Part shown: positions 1-11,769 of the stretch, piece by piece
How positions within the stretch are numbered: position 1 is the stretch's first letter
How the letters are laid out: each line of letters starts with the position of its first letter
NCBI GenBank assembly: GCA_002205965.3
Contig: NADL03000451.1
Location: 558,001 to 622,000 of the forward strand
DNA from: Kappaphycus alvarezii
Taxonomy: Eukaryota > Rhodophyta > Florideophyceae > Gigartinales > Solieriaceae
Direction of reading: 5' to 3'
DNA length: 64,000 bases
The notes under the pieces: generated by a model
What the model was told of the DNA's origin: nothing
Databases searched by the model: none
Seen by the model: the letters and a program-made list of their open reading frames with translations, nothing else
Position numbers and translations under genes: made by a program

Positions 1-747
1 GGGGTGTGAAGGGGTGATACACTGCAACTTTGAAGCCACAGTTGGTAAGAGAAGGGGTGAAGTGATGAGGCCAGGGGAAGTTGAATAGTAGTACGAAATG
101 CTCAGTCTGAAATTGAATCTTGAAATTCAGTTTGCACAGGAATTTTCAGGTTGTGTTCAATGACTTGAGACAAACTTCAATACACCATTCTGATTTTTGG
201 GCCAACTCACTTCAATGGAATGATTCCGTTCAAGTACAGTCCGGGTTAAGGTGCTTGTAGTACCACAGGCCACATTGCATCGGCCGTGCGGCTGACGGCA
301 GAAGAATGTGTCGTGAGTAAAGCTGCTGCAGGCGTCGCCATGTACACTTGACAGCGGACTATTCTGCTCATATGGGATTCCAAATCAGTTTCGGGGCGTG
401 AAGACCCCGCCCAATCATTATCTTTCCAGAAAAACGTCGCTGCTGACTCGCACGACGCCCGGGAGAGTGTGTTTTGTGCATTTTCTGGCTTTTCATCGAT
501 GAAGGCTGCTGTTAGCCTTGTAGAGCTCTGAGTGTGTGCTCTTGAGGGTGCAGTCATCCACATACCGTCTGTGAAGACCGGTTTGCGTCCGTTTTGCGAT
601 TTTTTTGAAATTGGATTGACAACATGGGAGAACATCAGCAAACTTGACGGGTCTCTATTCTGCATTCTGTGTTCCTTCCTGGCTGAGGATGTCTCCCGAA
701 GACCCAACAGACAAGATTCGCGACTGCGTCTTACGAGCGTACACTGA

Positions 748-1891
748 TGTTGAAATATTGACTAAAGATTAGGGACTGGCAGGTGTAGGTCATGAACAAC
801 GCAAAAGTAACACCAAGTCCATATATCGGAGTGTCTATGCCCGCATCGCGCTCTTGCAAATGATCTGGATAAGAACCGAGAAAGACTATACAGAACACCA
901 CCGCACTCATAAAATATCAACCAAGTCTCAATGTTAGCAGCTCGGATCAATACCCTCCGCAAAAACGACACTATCGTGAATCGCAGAGAAATACACGACA
1001 GCACTGACTGCGCAAAGAATAACGTACCAATCGGAGCAAAATGGGTCGCACAAAGATACACATGTCATTGGCTGCCTTAGGAGAGCCGCCAAGGAGCAGA
1101 CGTTTGCCGAATTCCGGATGGAGGGCGCAAGGAAGGGCCACGTGTGCACGATTCTTTTCAATATTCCACAGGGTTGAAAAGTGGCATGACCCATCTGGCG
1201 AGTGCGAAAGCGGTCAGCAAGAGGGAGGATTTCTCCATGTTCCAAAGATCTGACCCTGCCAATAGAGGCTGTACCTGTCATCCAATGGAAAGAGAGGAGG
1301 TTGGAGGCGGATAAATTGCCAAGAGGGGGAGCGGGGAGGAGGCGGGAAAGGGTGGGGAGGTTTGGTGTGAATGAGAATGACATCGGGGCGGTGAAAGGCG
1401 GCGTGGAAACGCGGGAGCGGGGAGATATGGTCAAAGCGGAGGGAGGGGAGGGCGGTGGAAAGGGTTTTGATGAGAGGAGGAAGGTAATGAAGAGGTGAGA
1501 AACAGAAGAGGAGAAGATTGTAAGGGGCAAGGAGAAGGATGAAGAGTACGGGGTACGAGATCGAGGGCCGCGATTAGGTATTGGGCAGAACGGGATAGGT
1601 GCGGATGAGGGTGGGGATAGTATAGACGAGGGGAAGCAAGGGGTAAAGAGGTATCATACCTGAAATCAGCATGGTGAAGAGTGGGGCGGGGGAGGGGCTA
1701 CGTGATGGAAGGAGAAGTTTTCTTTTGAGGTTAATGAAACGCAGCGCCTTTGCGATGAGGGTGAATGCGTAGACACCGGTCGGGACTGAAGTTATGGAGA
1801 GTAGTCTATGAATTGTCACTGACTGATAAAGAGCAGTAGGCAGGAAGAAGAAGCCGATGTTAGCATAATGTGGTTCACGATGCAGCACCAT
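748..1891 (-). pseudogene. Possible broken membrane-protein gene
   Basis: I do not recognise this gene. On the minus strand, hydrophobic stretches that could be membrane helices lie in different frames. One runs from 1891 and contains GFFFLPTALYQSV and MIPLYPLLPLVYTIP, then meets a TAA at 1574-1576 and continues hydrophobic in the same frame (SYPVLFILLLAPYNLLLF). A second frame holds WYVILCAVSAVVYFSA near 990. A third, ending near 750, holds VVFCIVFLGSYPDH and YGLGVTFALFMTYTC. Stops and frame changes separate them. This could be a decayed gene, a gene with short introns I could not place, or chance: the plus strand here is purine-rich, which makes minus-strand frames look long. No family motif supports a function. 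Confidence 0.2.
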
Positions 1892-2141
1892 GCGGCCCGC
1901 AGGGAGCAGCTGCTCCCCTTTTGACTTATGTTAGGGGCAGTAATTTCCATTGCCCGTCACGCGTCGGGAAAGGGCACGGGTGCGGGTTGAACGGCGCTCC
2001 GTTGTCGCCGAGGAGGTGGGAGGAATCAGATGGGCACAAAAATGGATTTGCTTCCGCTGCCATCGCCCGTTCCGGAATTCATTATAGTTGCGATCGCAAA
2101 TCCGGTCGATCACATCAGCTTTCCGTCATTTTTTATCTCAC

Positions 2142-2179
2142 AACTTGACAGAAATTCCACAACTTGACAGAAATTCCAC
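2142..2179. repeat. 19-bp perfect tandem duplication
   Basis: Two adjacent identical copies of aacttgacagaaattccac, at 2142-2160 and 2161-2179. They mark the edge between the moderate-GC region to the left and the AT-rich region to the right. No gene association is visible. Confidence 0.9.
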
Positions 2180-4143
2180 AATTTTCAGACATTTTTCAGT
2201 CACCTTGCAATTAAATGACAGCGCATGTTTACAGTATTTTGCAATTACTTGACCGATAGTCAACTCAAAATTAATTGCAGCTATGACACGGAGAATTACT
2301 GAATATATATCGACGTGGAGCTCAGAGCGGTTAGATCCCGATTCTCATTATCGAAAGAAAACTGCAAGCAGAATTTCGCTTATACTAGACCATTTTATCA
2401 TATGGGGACGGTTTTTAGAACAATTGTTTGAGATAGAAAAATATCTGGCTGCCTTTTTATTCCCAAATGCTTCATACATACGACATGTGGATACTCCATC
2501 AAAATAAAATTTTCGAGAATCACTACTCGTGTCAAAGCAGGAGCAACTTTCCCCGACGTAATAACCTTCAATTTTCCGTACAACTTCCCACACGAATGGC
2601 CCCACGAACCGTTCCAAGAACTCCTGTTCACTGCCATGCGTCCTTTATTACGTTGGCTACAGATTATAAGCATGACTTGGAAGGCAAAATTGGTCAATTA
2701 AACAGTCCTTGCCGTCCACATTGACATTGTAAGTGGGAAAAGTAGGAAATCTGTGGAGCAAGCTGAAAGATACGTAACCGTCTCAGTACTGTCACTCTGA
2801 AGAATTTCAATATCAATTCGGGCCTCTGAACGCTATCAATGATCACCATAGTCAATATGTCACTCCATTTTCTCAAATCTGCGTTTATGAAATTACAGCA
2901 TGTGGTACATTCTTGGTGAGTATTAGATCAAGAAAGAACTATTACTTTAGGGTTTCTATGTCAAAAAGCCTCAAAATAGCTGCGAATTGAAAGCTTCAGC
3001 ATGTGGTCAGTCTGGAATAATGCTGAGAATTGAGTTTTCCGTGGGGAAAACGGGTAGCTTCGGGGTGACTTCAAAGAAGAATTATGTCACATTACTGCTC
3101 TTACGCTTCGTATGGTTCAACCGTGGTTGAAGATTTATTGCGTCGTATGCGAGAGTTCATTTTTTGCATCGGTGCATAATCCTTCATGAAGTATGGAACG
3201 AGATTTACCATCGTGATCAAAAAAATTTATTGAAAGCTCTGATGTAATACTTGTCCTGACAGGAGCTAACAGAGCGCGGAGATCAATTTCGACGGTCGCC
3301 AAGAATCTTCACACCAACAAATATTTAATGGCCGAATCGTGGATGGATATGGAACGAAGATATTTTACAAGTAGTTGCCACAAAACCAATCAAGAGCCCT
3401 GATTTGCAGGGAATGACGAAGAACTGTAGAGGGCGGTACAAAGAAGGTGGAATTTTTTTGCGATTCAAGATGTTCCGGGGAAGCGTTACGACACGTTTCC
3501 TCAAACCGATTGTCATAACCGATATAAGAAGGATAAGGTTGGAGTTGAGATGAAAGGTTGGTCGATCCGGGTAAATTTCTCTCTCTTGTCGGCCATTTTA
3601 CTTGAATCACGGTTGCTTTATATGCACTCTTTCGGCCATGAATCTGCTTATCCCAATCTAATTTTTATGATTTTTGCTGAGGAACTCATTGAGAACAAGT
3701 TTGATTCCATATCTCGAACAGCATCTAATTCCACATTAAATGAGGATGATAACACGATATCGGATCCTGTGGCAGATATTTAAACCAATCTTGCTGTAAC
3801 AAACAAGAAGATAAAATTGGGTAATGGTCAATATACGAACGCATCTTACCCGTGTTGATGTCTAGTTTGTAAGGTCAGCAAGCCGAAAGTATTTAGCTCC
3901 GCGACAGAAATTATCGCCAGTCATAGCTACTCATTCATTCTGTAATTATTTTCTCAGACATTCAAAAATTTTTCATCGCTATCACTTCTATTTTCTCTGA
4001 AAAAGCTGCCTCTGACGCACTTAGAATCTAGAGTGCCTCGTAGCTCTCGATGTTACGCAAAAAAGCTGCTATCATTGTTGACTAAAACTTTGGATTCCCC
4101 GGTAATAATATCATTCAGTACCTACCACTCTTCCCATACTATC
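2180..4143. other. AT-rich stretch, no recognisable gene
   Basis: AT-rich sequence with only short ORFs (for example 74 codons from an ATG at 2283 on the plus strand), none resembling a known family. The heptad cagcatgtggt recurs near 2897 and 2997. A convincing intron-like segment lies on the minus strand at 3794-3849 and is listed separately. Confidence 0.5.
3794..3849 (-). other. Intron-like segment (56 nt), minus strand
   Basis: On the minus strand a GTAAGA donor (3849 downward) is followed 56 nt later by a pyrimidine-rich tract ending TTTGTTACAG. A branch-like TTGAC lies about 35 nt upstream of the acceptor. The upstream exon holds a short frame that begins MTGDNFCRGAKYF and stops at TAG about 10 nt before the donor, so any intron would be in a 3' UTR or a noncoding transcript. 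The splice signals are visible; transcription is inference. Confidence 0.25.
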
Positions 4144-4555
4144 ATGACATCCATCGAACCACCTGAGGGTTATTATAGTAAGTTTCAACAAAAATAACTC
4201 AGATTTTCTTCCTTTTTTTTCCCTTTTATCACGTAACTTTTTATGTATAAGACTAAAACGCTAAAACTTTTCTCCACAGCGATAGATGAATCAAATGAGG
4301 AAAAAAACCCTCTTTATCTCTGTAAGTCATGGTCAATAAATTAATAAGATTTCCAGCTGTTCAATCACTTTTATTCTTATTTTTTAAGCTTCACTCTTTG
4401 ATTTCACCGCCTATTCACCTTATAATGACTTTGATATTTCTCTTATAAGCTCAATATATCTCCAAATTCAAACATAATTGCTAAATACTCACTTGATTGG
4501 CTTTGCAGTAATTTCTGATGTCAGTCCGAAGTATACTCCCTTGTACAAATTATGA
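4144..4555 (+). CDS. Candidate three-exon micro-gene (40 aa)
   Basis: No long ORF exists here, but three short pieces join in phase across two textbook introns. Exon 1 (4144-4177) starts at an ATG, reads MTSIEPPEGYY and ends one base into a codon before GTAAGT. Exon 2 (4280-4321) follows a pyrimidine-rich tract ending TCTCCACAG, completes a Thr codon, reads IDESNEEKNPLYL and again ends one base into a codon before GTAAGT. Exon 3 (4509-4555) follows TTGGCTTTGCAG, continues LISDVSPKYTPLYKL and ends at TGA. The introns are 102 and 187 nt, in the size range of the two firm introns elsewhere in the window. The predicted product is 40 aa, acidic in the middle and Tyr-rich, with no recognised domain. 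It could be a complete small protein or the recognisable part of a longer gene. Function unknown. Confidence 0.4.
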
Positions 4556-7500
4556 GACAAACTCAAGACGTTTGAGTTTAATACAAGAATTGTAAAAACC
4601 AAATGTACTTCTCAAAATAATAACAAATTGATTGAATGAGCAATAAACCTATCCCGTTGGCAGATATAAACCTTCATTTCCAAGTTCATTCTTCGCTGTC
4701 AAATTGTGAGATTATCAATATCCCAGCGACTGAAAAAATAAGAGACGAGAATCGTAGTATTAGAGATCCTTCATGATAAAAAAGTAGATATAGTCTGAAA
4801 CTTTCTATGAACTTGTAGTTTGAATATGCTTTTTTATCCTTCAGTCATGTAAGATATATTTGATGAAGCCACAGGCAGCTAAATTCTGTACAAGTGAAAT
4901 TATCCTATTAGCAACCTTCTGCTAAGTTTGAAATGTTGCAATGATCAACAACAAAAATTTTTCACCGGGCAGTTACGGCATTTGCGATTGAAGTACTCAC
5001 AGTTCACTATAGGCCAAGCGCTCTTAGTGAACAATCTGTGATTGCAAAATTGGATAATCATCATTTTTTTAAACCGCAATTATGTACACCCGAGACTGCA
5101 ACAGAGTTTTACTCTACATTTTTTATTAGCATGGGCTGAATTTGATGTTTCCCTAGATATATTCTACTGCATATATTCTTAATGGCGTGTCTTGAATTAA
5201 CAATGTACGAGGATCAAATATTTCACGAACAGTAAAGTTTCGGGATCATTTAAGTACATAAAGAGTTACTTCATGTGTTTTTTAGTAGAGTTTTACACGA
5301 CGGTATCGGATTTAAGTTTCCCCACATTTTTGGCGAATATTCGAAGAATTATAGGATGTAGTTCCTTTATTTCACTTCTATCAGAGCCTTGGTAATAATT
5401 TTGAGGGCATCTAGTATGAAAGAAAAGACGAAAAAGATCGTTGCGTGTAAAAACAGTTGATTATTGGCGTATAGGATTTATGAGAAGTTGAAACTCTCTG
5501 TAATTCTAAGGTGGCCTAGATATTTGTATTTCGGGCGCATATTCGCATGAGATCTATGAGTTCCATTATCTCAGAATGTTAGATCATCCACCTAGAACGG
5601 AATGTGCGAAAATCAAAAATCAAAAATTTAGATTCTTTTAGTTCGCGCTAGTTGCGCCGCGTGCAATAACGAATTTTGGAGAAAAGACTTTCATCCCGCC
5701 CCCTCTGAATTTTTAATTTCATTTTGTCCTGGTTGGTAATTGGAATGCCGTTCAATGAAACGCAAAACGAATTTCAATCTCATGCTCATGTCGGTACTGT
5801 AGGGCACCCAAATGTAACCCAGCAAACTTCAGCAACATACACGTCGCTAAAACTAAAGCTAACGGTTTCTACGTTACATCATCCTTTAAATTCTTCGCAA
5901 ACAAGTCCATTGGATAAATTTTACATTCTCACATACTCTTTGTCACTCAATCCTGCTCCAAATCCCTCCAGATAGTTTCTCAACCTCTTTCTTCAATATA
6001 CGTCCGCAGTGCCAACCACTTCGGCTTCACTCCGGAACTAAACCATGGCAGCTGGTGGAGGACGACGTGACCGTTCTGAAAGGGAAAGCCTGGTAGTCCG
6101 GAAGTGAGGTTGGGTTGAAGGAGGTTGGAGAAATCTATCCATTTTAGGTTCGTGAGGGATGGTCGAGGAAGTGGGGGAGAACTGATCTGCTTCTGTGGAA
6201 GGGTCGGTGGGCTGGAAGGAGGTTGGGATATAGCCGACGGGGGTAGGATTTTGAAGAAGCATTTGCGGCCTAAGGAGTAGGAGAAGGTGAGGAAAGTGAT
6301 CTGAATAGGGTCTTAGGTGACGTAGGAGGACGTGAGAGAGGTGCAGGACTTGTCTGTGTAGAGTTAAACGAAGCCGGTGAGGTAGTCAATGACTATTGTC
6401 TTGCGGATGTGCCAGGCGATGGCAACCTGGGGTTACCCCATATTAATTTTTTATTAAACTATCCGTACTGGATACTTAGTTTCTAATCATGTATCTCAAT
6501 AAGAGAAAATGCGGAAAGCGAATTTGAATGCATTTAATTTCTAGTTTCACGTCCACAAAAATATTAGAGACTCTGAATGTATGGAGTTATTTTAGAAAAA
6601 TTGCGCATCCAAATTTGATTAATATCATAGGGTTTGGGTCGCCTGTGACCACATTCTTCCTTTGATTAGTACAGCTTGTTAAAATACGTAATAGACGTAA
6701 TAGAAGAAGACACAAATGTCGAGAGATTTGAGCTGTAATCTATGAAGATGACCCGATCAATGCTGACTGGGTTGTGTACAACAATTAACATGACAAAAAA
6801 TTACGGCATTCAAATTAGTAATATTTTAATTTTCAAATAGGAATTTATAGCACTCCTAAACTAAGATTTGCTTCTGTTAAGCAACTTATTCTCGTTATAT
6901 TTTTCACTAAACGGGTAGAAACACTTTACGTTCGAACTTAATCGGCAGGATACTTCACCTGTTATATTGACATATGGACCTAAAATCCAACCAATTTTTC
7001 ATGGACTTATTAAACCAATGTTGAAAAATCAACAGCTTCCGAAGACCTATAGTAGAAACGAATAACTTTAATGATTTGTGGAAAAGCTATCCGTAAAAGC
7101 TCTCTTCAAAAGACAAAGCCTATCTGCCAGAGGAACTGAAAATAATGAAGCGCCAATATGCCATGCCGGTATAAAGAGATGAGAACATTTCATAGCGAGT
7201 TCTGATAGAATCGATACAGTATAAAATATTTCTGAAATCGTCTAAACAATTTATGCTCCATGCTGCATGGCTAGATTAGAGAACTGAAGGTTTATCAAGA
7301 AAAGTCTGAGTCAAATAATGTTAAAGGGACTTTTACTTGAACCCCTGGGACTGGTAGCCGCAAAGAAATGCAGAGGGTTTCATTCTAAAAATTATCGTAC
7401 CTCTTGTTGGCGTTTCAATTCCCCCTGATCTATTCTGATTTTAGTAGGTCGCTCGCCATTTGTCTTACATATGCGCGTACAGGCAGAGGGTCTGTATTGG

Positions 7501-8980
7501 TTTCTTCCGTAGTTTCTGGGAGATTAACGTTGATTCTCTTGACTCAGATTCTCTCAACAGTAAATTTCCTACCATTATTCTGCTCCTCAGCGTGCCTTAA
7601 TTGATAGTATGCAAAAACGGTCTTAATTTTGTCGAAAAAATCTACAGCAGTGAAATTCATAACAAAAACGTGTGTATAGATCGATAATAACGTATTAAAT
7701 AGTGTATTATTCATTTTGCACAGCTGCCATATCACTTTGTAGACTTAATGCGCTGATAATATTAATATTGTTCCCAATGTCTTCAGTTTAAATACTCTTT
7801 TCACTTCAGGTCAAAAATATTTCGTGGCCCACAAATAAACAAGAAAAAATTTCGGATTCATTCAAGGATGAAATATGAGTACGCTCACCCTGTTTAAATT
7901 TGATGTATCACGCTTATCTCATTGTTTGCAAGTGCCCAGTAACGCGTTGTAAAGAACCACCACCTCCATTGACAACAGAGTGCCCGAAGTTCCACAAATA
8001 GTCATTCTGTTCATTCAAGTTCAGTGCGAAACTGAGATTGCAACAGCTAATAATATAAAAGATAGAGCTCTTGATGCAGTTTTTTGTGTGTACGATCTTA
8101 GTTTTTGAGTCCTTCAGACACCCATGAGCTCATTAATTCTTTTTATTAGTATAAAAATCGAAAAGGATATTGCGCCAACTAAAACGTAAATCTCAATACC
8201 TAATAATGTCTCCAAGTAATTCTTTAGACCAAATAAAACACCCGTTTTCCGTTCAGGCCTATTCGAAAATATGCAATTCGTACCCTTTTTGTTTTTCTCC
8301 CTTCAAAATCTTTGGTACTCTAAAAAGTTCCATAATATGTTTTATTTGTATTATGGTGGTAGTTCAGAATAAGTAAATACTACTTTATTAGTGCAACAAG
8401 GTTTTATACCAATATTTATCAAGTTAAAGTGGTATCATTTCTACCTTTGATCGACTTTCTATTCATAATGGTTTTAATTCTCGACTGAGCAGAGTAAAAG
8501 TTCAAAAAAAATCATATATACATATTAATATTCTCTTTAAACCCGTTTAGGCTCACTAATATATTCTTCCTTTTATATTAAATATCTCTTGGAGCCCTAG
8601 TAGACTTCAGGTTGCGATAAATGATAAGGCTTAGTATTCAAATGACTGTTAGCTTGTGAATGTCTTTTATTGTATATGATTAACTTTAATCACAGTAAAG
8701 GGTTGTAAGAATATGTAATGAACTATTTAAGCTTTAAATTTTATTGACAAGATCCCAAAGAGGACTTAAACTCTTGAAGAAAGTAAAAATTGAATAAATT
8801 GATGTTTTTTACATTACTGCATTATAAGTAATGATGCTTCTTCAAACAATACACTTCTCACAAGTTTTTTCTGGACGATTTATCAGTCTCTTTTTTTTTA
8901 CCTAAATGAAAAACCAAATACCTTACATAATCCCTCGATTAACGATTGAATTGAGCATAGATCTCTACTTCCTTTCAATT
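4556..8980. other. AT-rich stretch, no recognisable gene
   Basis: Low-GC sequence with stops in all frames. I see no protein family, tRNA or ordered repeat in it. The one compositional break is the GC-richer patch at about 6000-6430, listed separately. Confidence 0.5.
6000..6430 (-). other. GC-richer patch with possible coding remnant
   Basis: About 430 bp of purine-rich plus strand stand out in the AT-rich island. On the minus strand a frame reads WHIRKTIVIDYLTGFV before a TAA, continues open to a second stop, and is followed by a Pro/Ser-rich frame of about 75 codons (6262-6038). The piece may be a relic of a gene or transposon. No family is recognised. Confidence 0.15.
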
Positions 8981-9172
8981 CGTCATTTCATAGTTACAGT
9001 TTGTTGAAGCATAATCTTAGACTTAATTTGTGCACCATATCGATTTTAGAAACGCATATGTACTGGTTTTTTACGATCATTTCGTCATTATACAGTTGCG
9101 ATTTGTTAGAATATTATCTTTGGCTCAATATATGCACCATATTGCTCTTAAAGACTAATAAATACTGACTTT
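8981..9172. repeat. Diverged tandem duplication, unit about 102 bp
   Basis: Two adjacent units align over about 88 bp: 8981-9068 and 9083-9172. Both begin cgtcatt and share a tgcaccatat block in the middle. By eye about 70 percent of positions match, so this is an old duplication. No coding content is seen. Confidence 0.6.
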
Positions 9173-10815
9173 TAACTTTCTATATACTGCAGCTACCATC
9201 TTGGAAAGAAAAAAATTTCCATATACTTGGATCTATCCATACTAATCGGACTGAGTGAAATGTTAAAAATATATATTTAAATTGGAGAAAGTTTGAAGCC
9301 CTCTCACTGACAGTTACTAAAGAAAATAAGACCTTTTCTACTTCGTTGATAAATTTGATTTACTCTAAATTTGTGATTGGAGATGGTCACTGTGTCTAAA
9401 TGATTAACCATGACATAATATCTCTTTTAGACCATAAAAATGCGAAAATTTGGCGCTTTCCTCGATCTCTTTGGCAAATATATTTCATATAGAATTTCAA
9501 ATTATCTCACTGAGTATTATCTCTCTCCGTGAATTATGTCTACTTGTTTCCCAAATGAAACTGATAATGTGTACCCGTAGCTCCTCGGACGTAATTGGGG
9601 TGGAGCAAATATCTGAAGGTGATATCGCTTATTTGTGATGATTTTTTAAATACTGCGGAAAAAATAGGCCAGTGCTTGATACAGATGTAAAGTTCCAGAT
9701 TGATCTCAAATGAAATAATAGTTTGATGTATGAATTATCAATGTAATCCCATATAAATATATTATTGTTGTTGAGCATCACGGTATTAGGTTGTTGAATA
9801 ACATAAATTGGTTTTTTATGGCAACTTCCTGTCACCATGGCTTCCTAGGAACTTAATTAAGAAAAACTTGAATCGTTCCGAAGACTCTTCAAGAGGTAAT
9901 TTTTTTGTAAATTTTCATCGAATTTATAATAGCTTGCAATATATATTTTAATTTTTTAATCAGCTGCACATTGTTTGGTGAAAACATAATTGCTTGAAAA
10001 ATTAATACTTCTGTTCCAAAACATAGAAAGTACCTCGTTCTTGTTATCTAATGATAAACGAAATCATATTTTGAGTTAAAGTTTCTTCTTCAGTAAAAGA
10101 ACCAGATGGAGCTGAAAACTGGCAGATGAAGGTACTAAGAGCTGAGTTATAGTAGGATTTACTGCTATAGATGTACCCGATAATGGCAAAAAAGAGCCTA
10201 AATTTTTCATAATTAAATCTTCTAATGGAGATAAGAGCAACAAGGAGGAATAGATTGAAGTGAAAGAAATGACAAAAGCAGTAAACTTGGAATGATAATG
10301 GAAAAATTAGTCACAGAGTAATCCGTTTCTCCATAAATGTGTAACTTTTTCCTAGGAAGATGTTCTAGGGTATAGAAAACAATAATCAAGGCAACTATAA
10401 TCATCATGAACCCAGGTTTAGATTCATTAGTCCGTTAAAACCCAGCAAACTGGATAAAAAGCCGCCTTTGCTTCTCAGTTTCTTGAAGAGGGGGGAATAT
10501 ACGAGGCTTTGAGTTACAGCCATAAGAATGGTTCTAGTTTTATTGGAAATTGGGCTCTTTTTTTCTCTTCCGAAACATTTTGGAGAAGCAATTCTTAATA
10601 TCATGCATGCTTATTTCAATTGAATTTATCATAGTGAATTCGTTGAGGAGTGACATTCCTTTGAAACCGGTTGAAACCCGGATATCTACAAATGAATTGG
10701 ATTGAAAGTTTTATGAGAATATAAAAATTACTTTGGCCTGTATGAAGCACCTCGAGATAAGGTCAAGTAGGCAGCTAACCGTTGGCTAATGGCTTGGTGT
10801 GCTATCAGAATCCGT
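9173..10815. other. AT-rich stretch, no recognisable gene
   Basis: AT-rich DNA with only short ORFs (62-69 codons on either strand) and no family resemblance. I see no repeat or RNA gene. Confidence 0.5.
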
Positions 10816-10819
10816 CGAA

Positions 10820-11207
10820 CAGGGATATATAATCGCCAACTTGGAAAAACTCTACCGCAACTTCTGGTTCCTCAAGTAGTCACTTTTGTCCCCTCCCGTC
10901 CTCCATTGATCCTTCATGGTCCAGGTAAAAGTCTTCTTTGTCCTTTGTTTTAATTCCTGTATTGTATTGAGTCATTTTTCTTTTACATGTATAACATCAT
11001 ACTTGTCCGTTCTTCGTTCGCTTGTCGCATTGTTACTACATCGCATGCAAGTCACGCAGCATTGTAATATTTTACCACACCGATATCAAGACTGATTTTG
11101 CTTCCACAAGACAGGTCGTCAACACTAGGGGGAAGTATGAGATGATGAAATATTTGAAAGGTGTGGTTAGTTGTGACCTGGAATATTCTACAGGGTGATC
11201 AGTAGTA
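10820..11207 (+). other. TATA-led short spliced frame, or copia relic
   Basis: A TATA-like ggatatataatc (about 10821) is followed by a pyrimidine-rich leader and an ATG at 10916 that reads MVQ before GTAAAA. A possible acceptor, TTCCACAAGACAG, ends at 11114. Exon 2 then continues in the same phase for 30 codons to TGA at 11205-11207. Alternatively, exon 2 (KYEMMKYLKGVVSCDLEYS) resembles the RNase H-proximal region of Ty1/copia polyproteins, where RYLKGT..YGL.Y is typical, so this may be only a retroelement fragment. The two readings cannot be separated by eye. Confidence 0.2.
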
Positions 11208-11769
11208 TCTCTTGAGATTAGGGTTGCTAAATTTGTTGTCAACCAATCTCTCGGTCATCTGAATGAAAATACCACAAAAAGTCTTTATCAATAACTTCAT
11301 GTTACAGAGACGAGCCAAACCGTCGGCAAACGTTCGGAAGCCCAGGGATTGTCGTCAAATAATGTCATACGAGGGATTACGGGTTACTCGGGCTCAACAG
11401 CGGCATCGAATTCCGCAGCCCCTTTGAGAGTGGAATGAGGTGGAACGTACACGTAAGGTAGTTGATCCGACATACACCGAGCCAGATCCGCAGCAAGTGA
11501 AGGGCTACATGGGTATCCTTCAGGGTGACAGGGATTTGAGGAAAGGCTGTAGCGAAGCGACGTGCTTTGAGAACTCGCGCTTCATGAATAGGTCCGATGC
11601 GATGGGGCGGAGCATTTATGTCCCGTCGTCATAGTCCTGAAGTGCGCATGGGAGGGACTGCTGAACAGCTGGGGGAGGGGAGGTTGTCCACTAGACAGCA
11701 CTCTTATCCATGCGAAGGTAAAAACCCAAACTGCGCACCTCCGGAAGGAGAGGAACTGGAGTGCCGTTC

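Noticed and set aside
762-1061. GGVLYSLSRF..SDIWTW as a PAQR/hemolysin III receptor C-terminus
   Set aside because: The resemblance is limited to a few residues, the rest of the domain is missing, and another frame of the same DNA makes a better hydrophobic segment.
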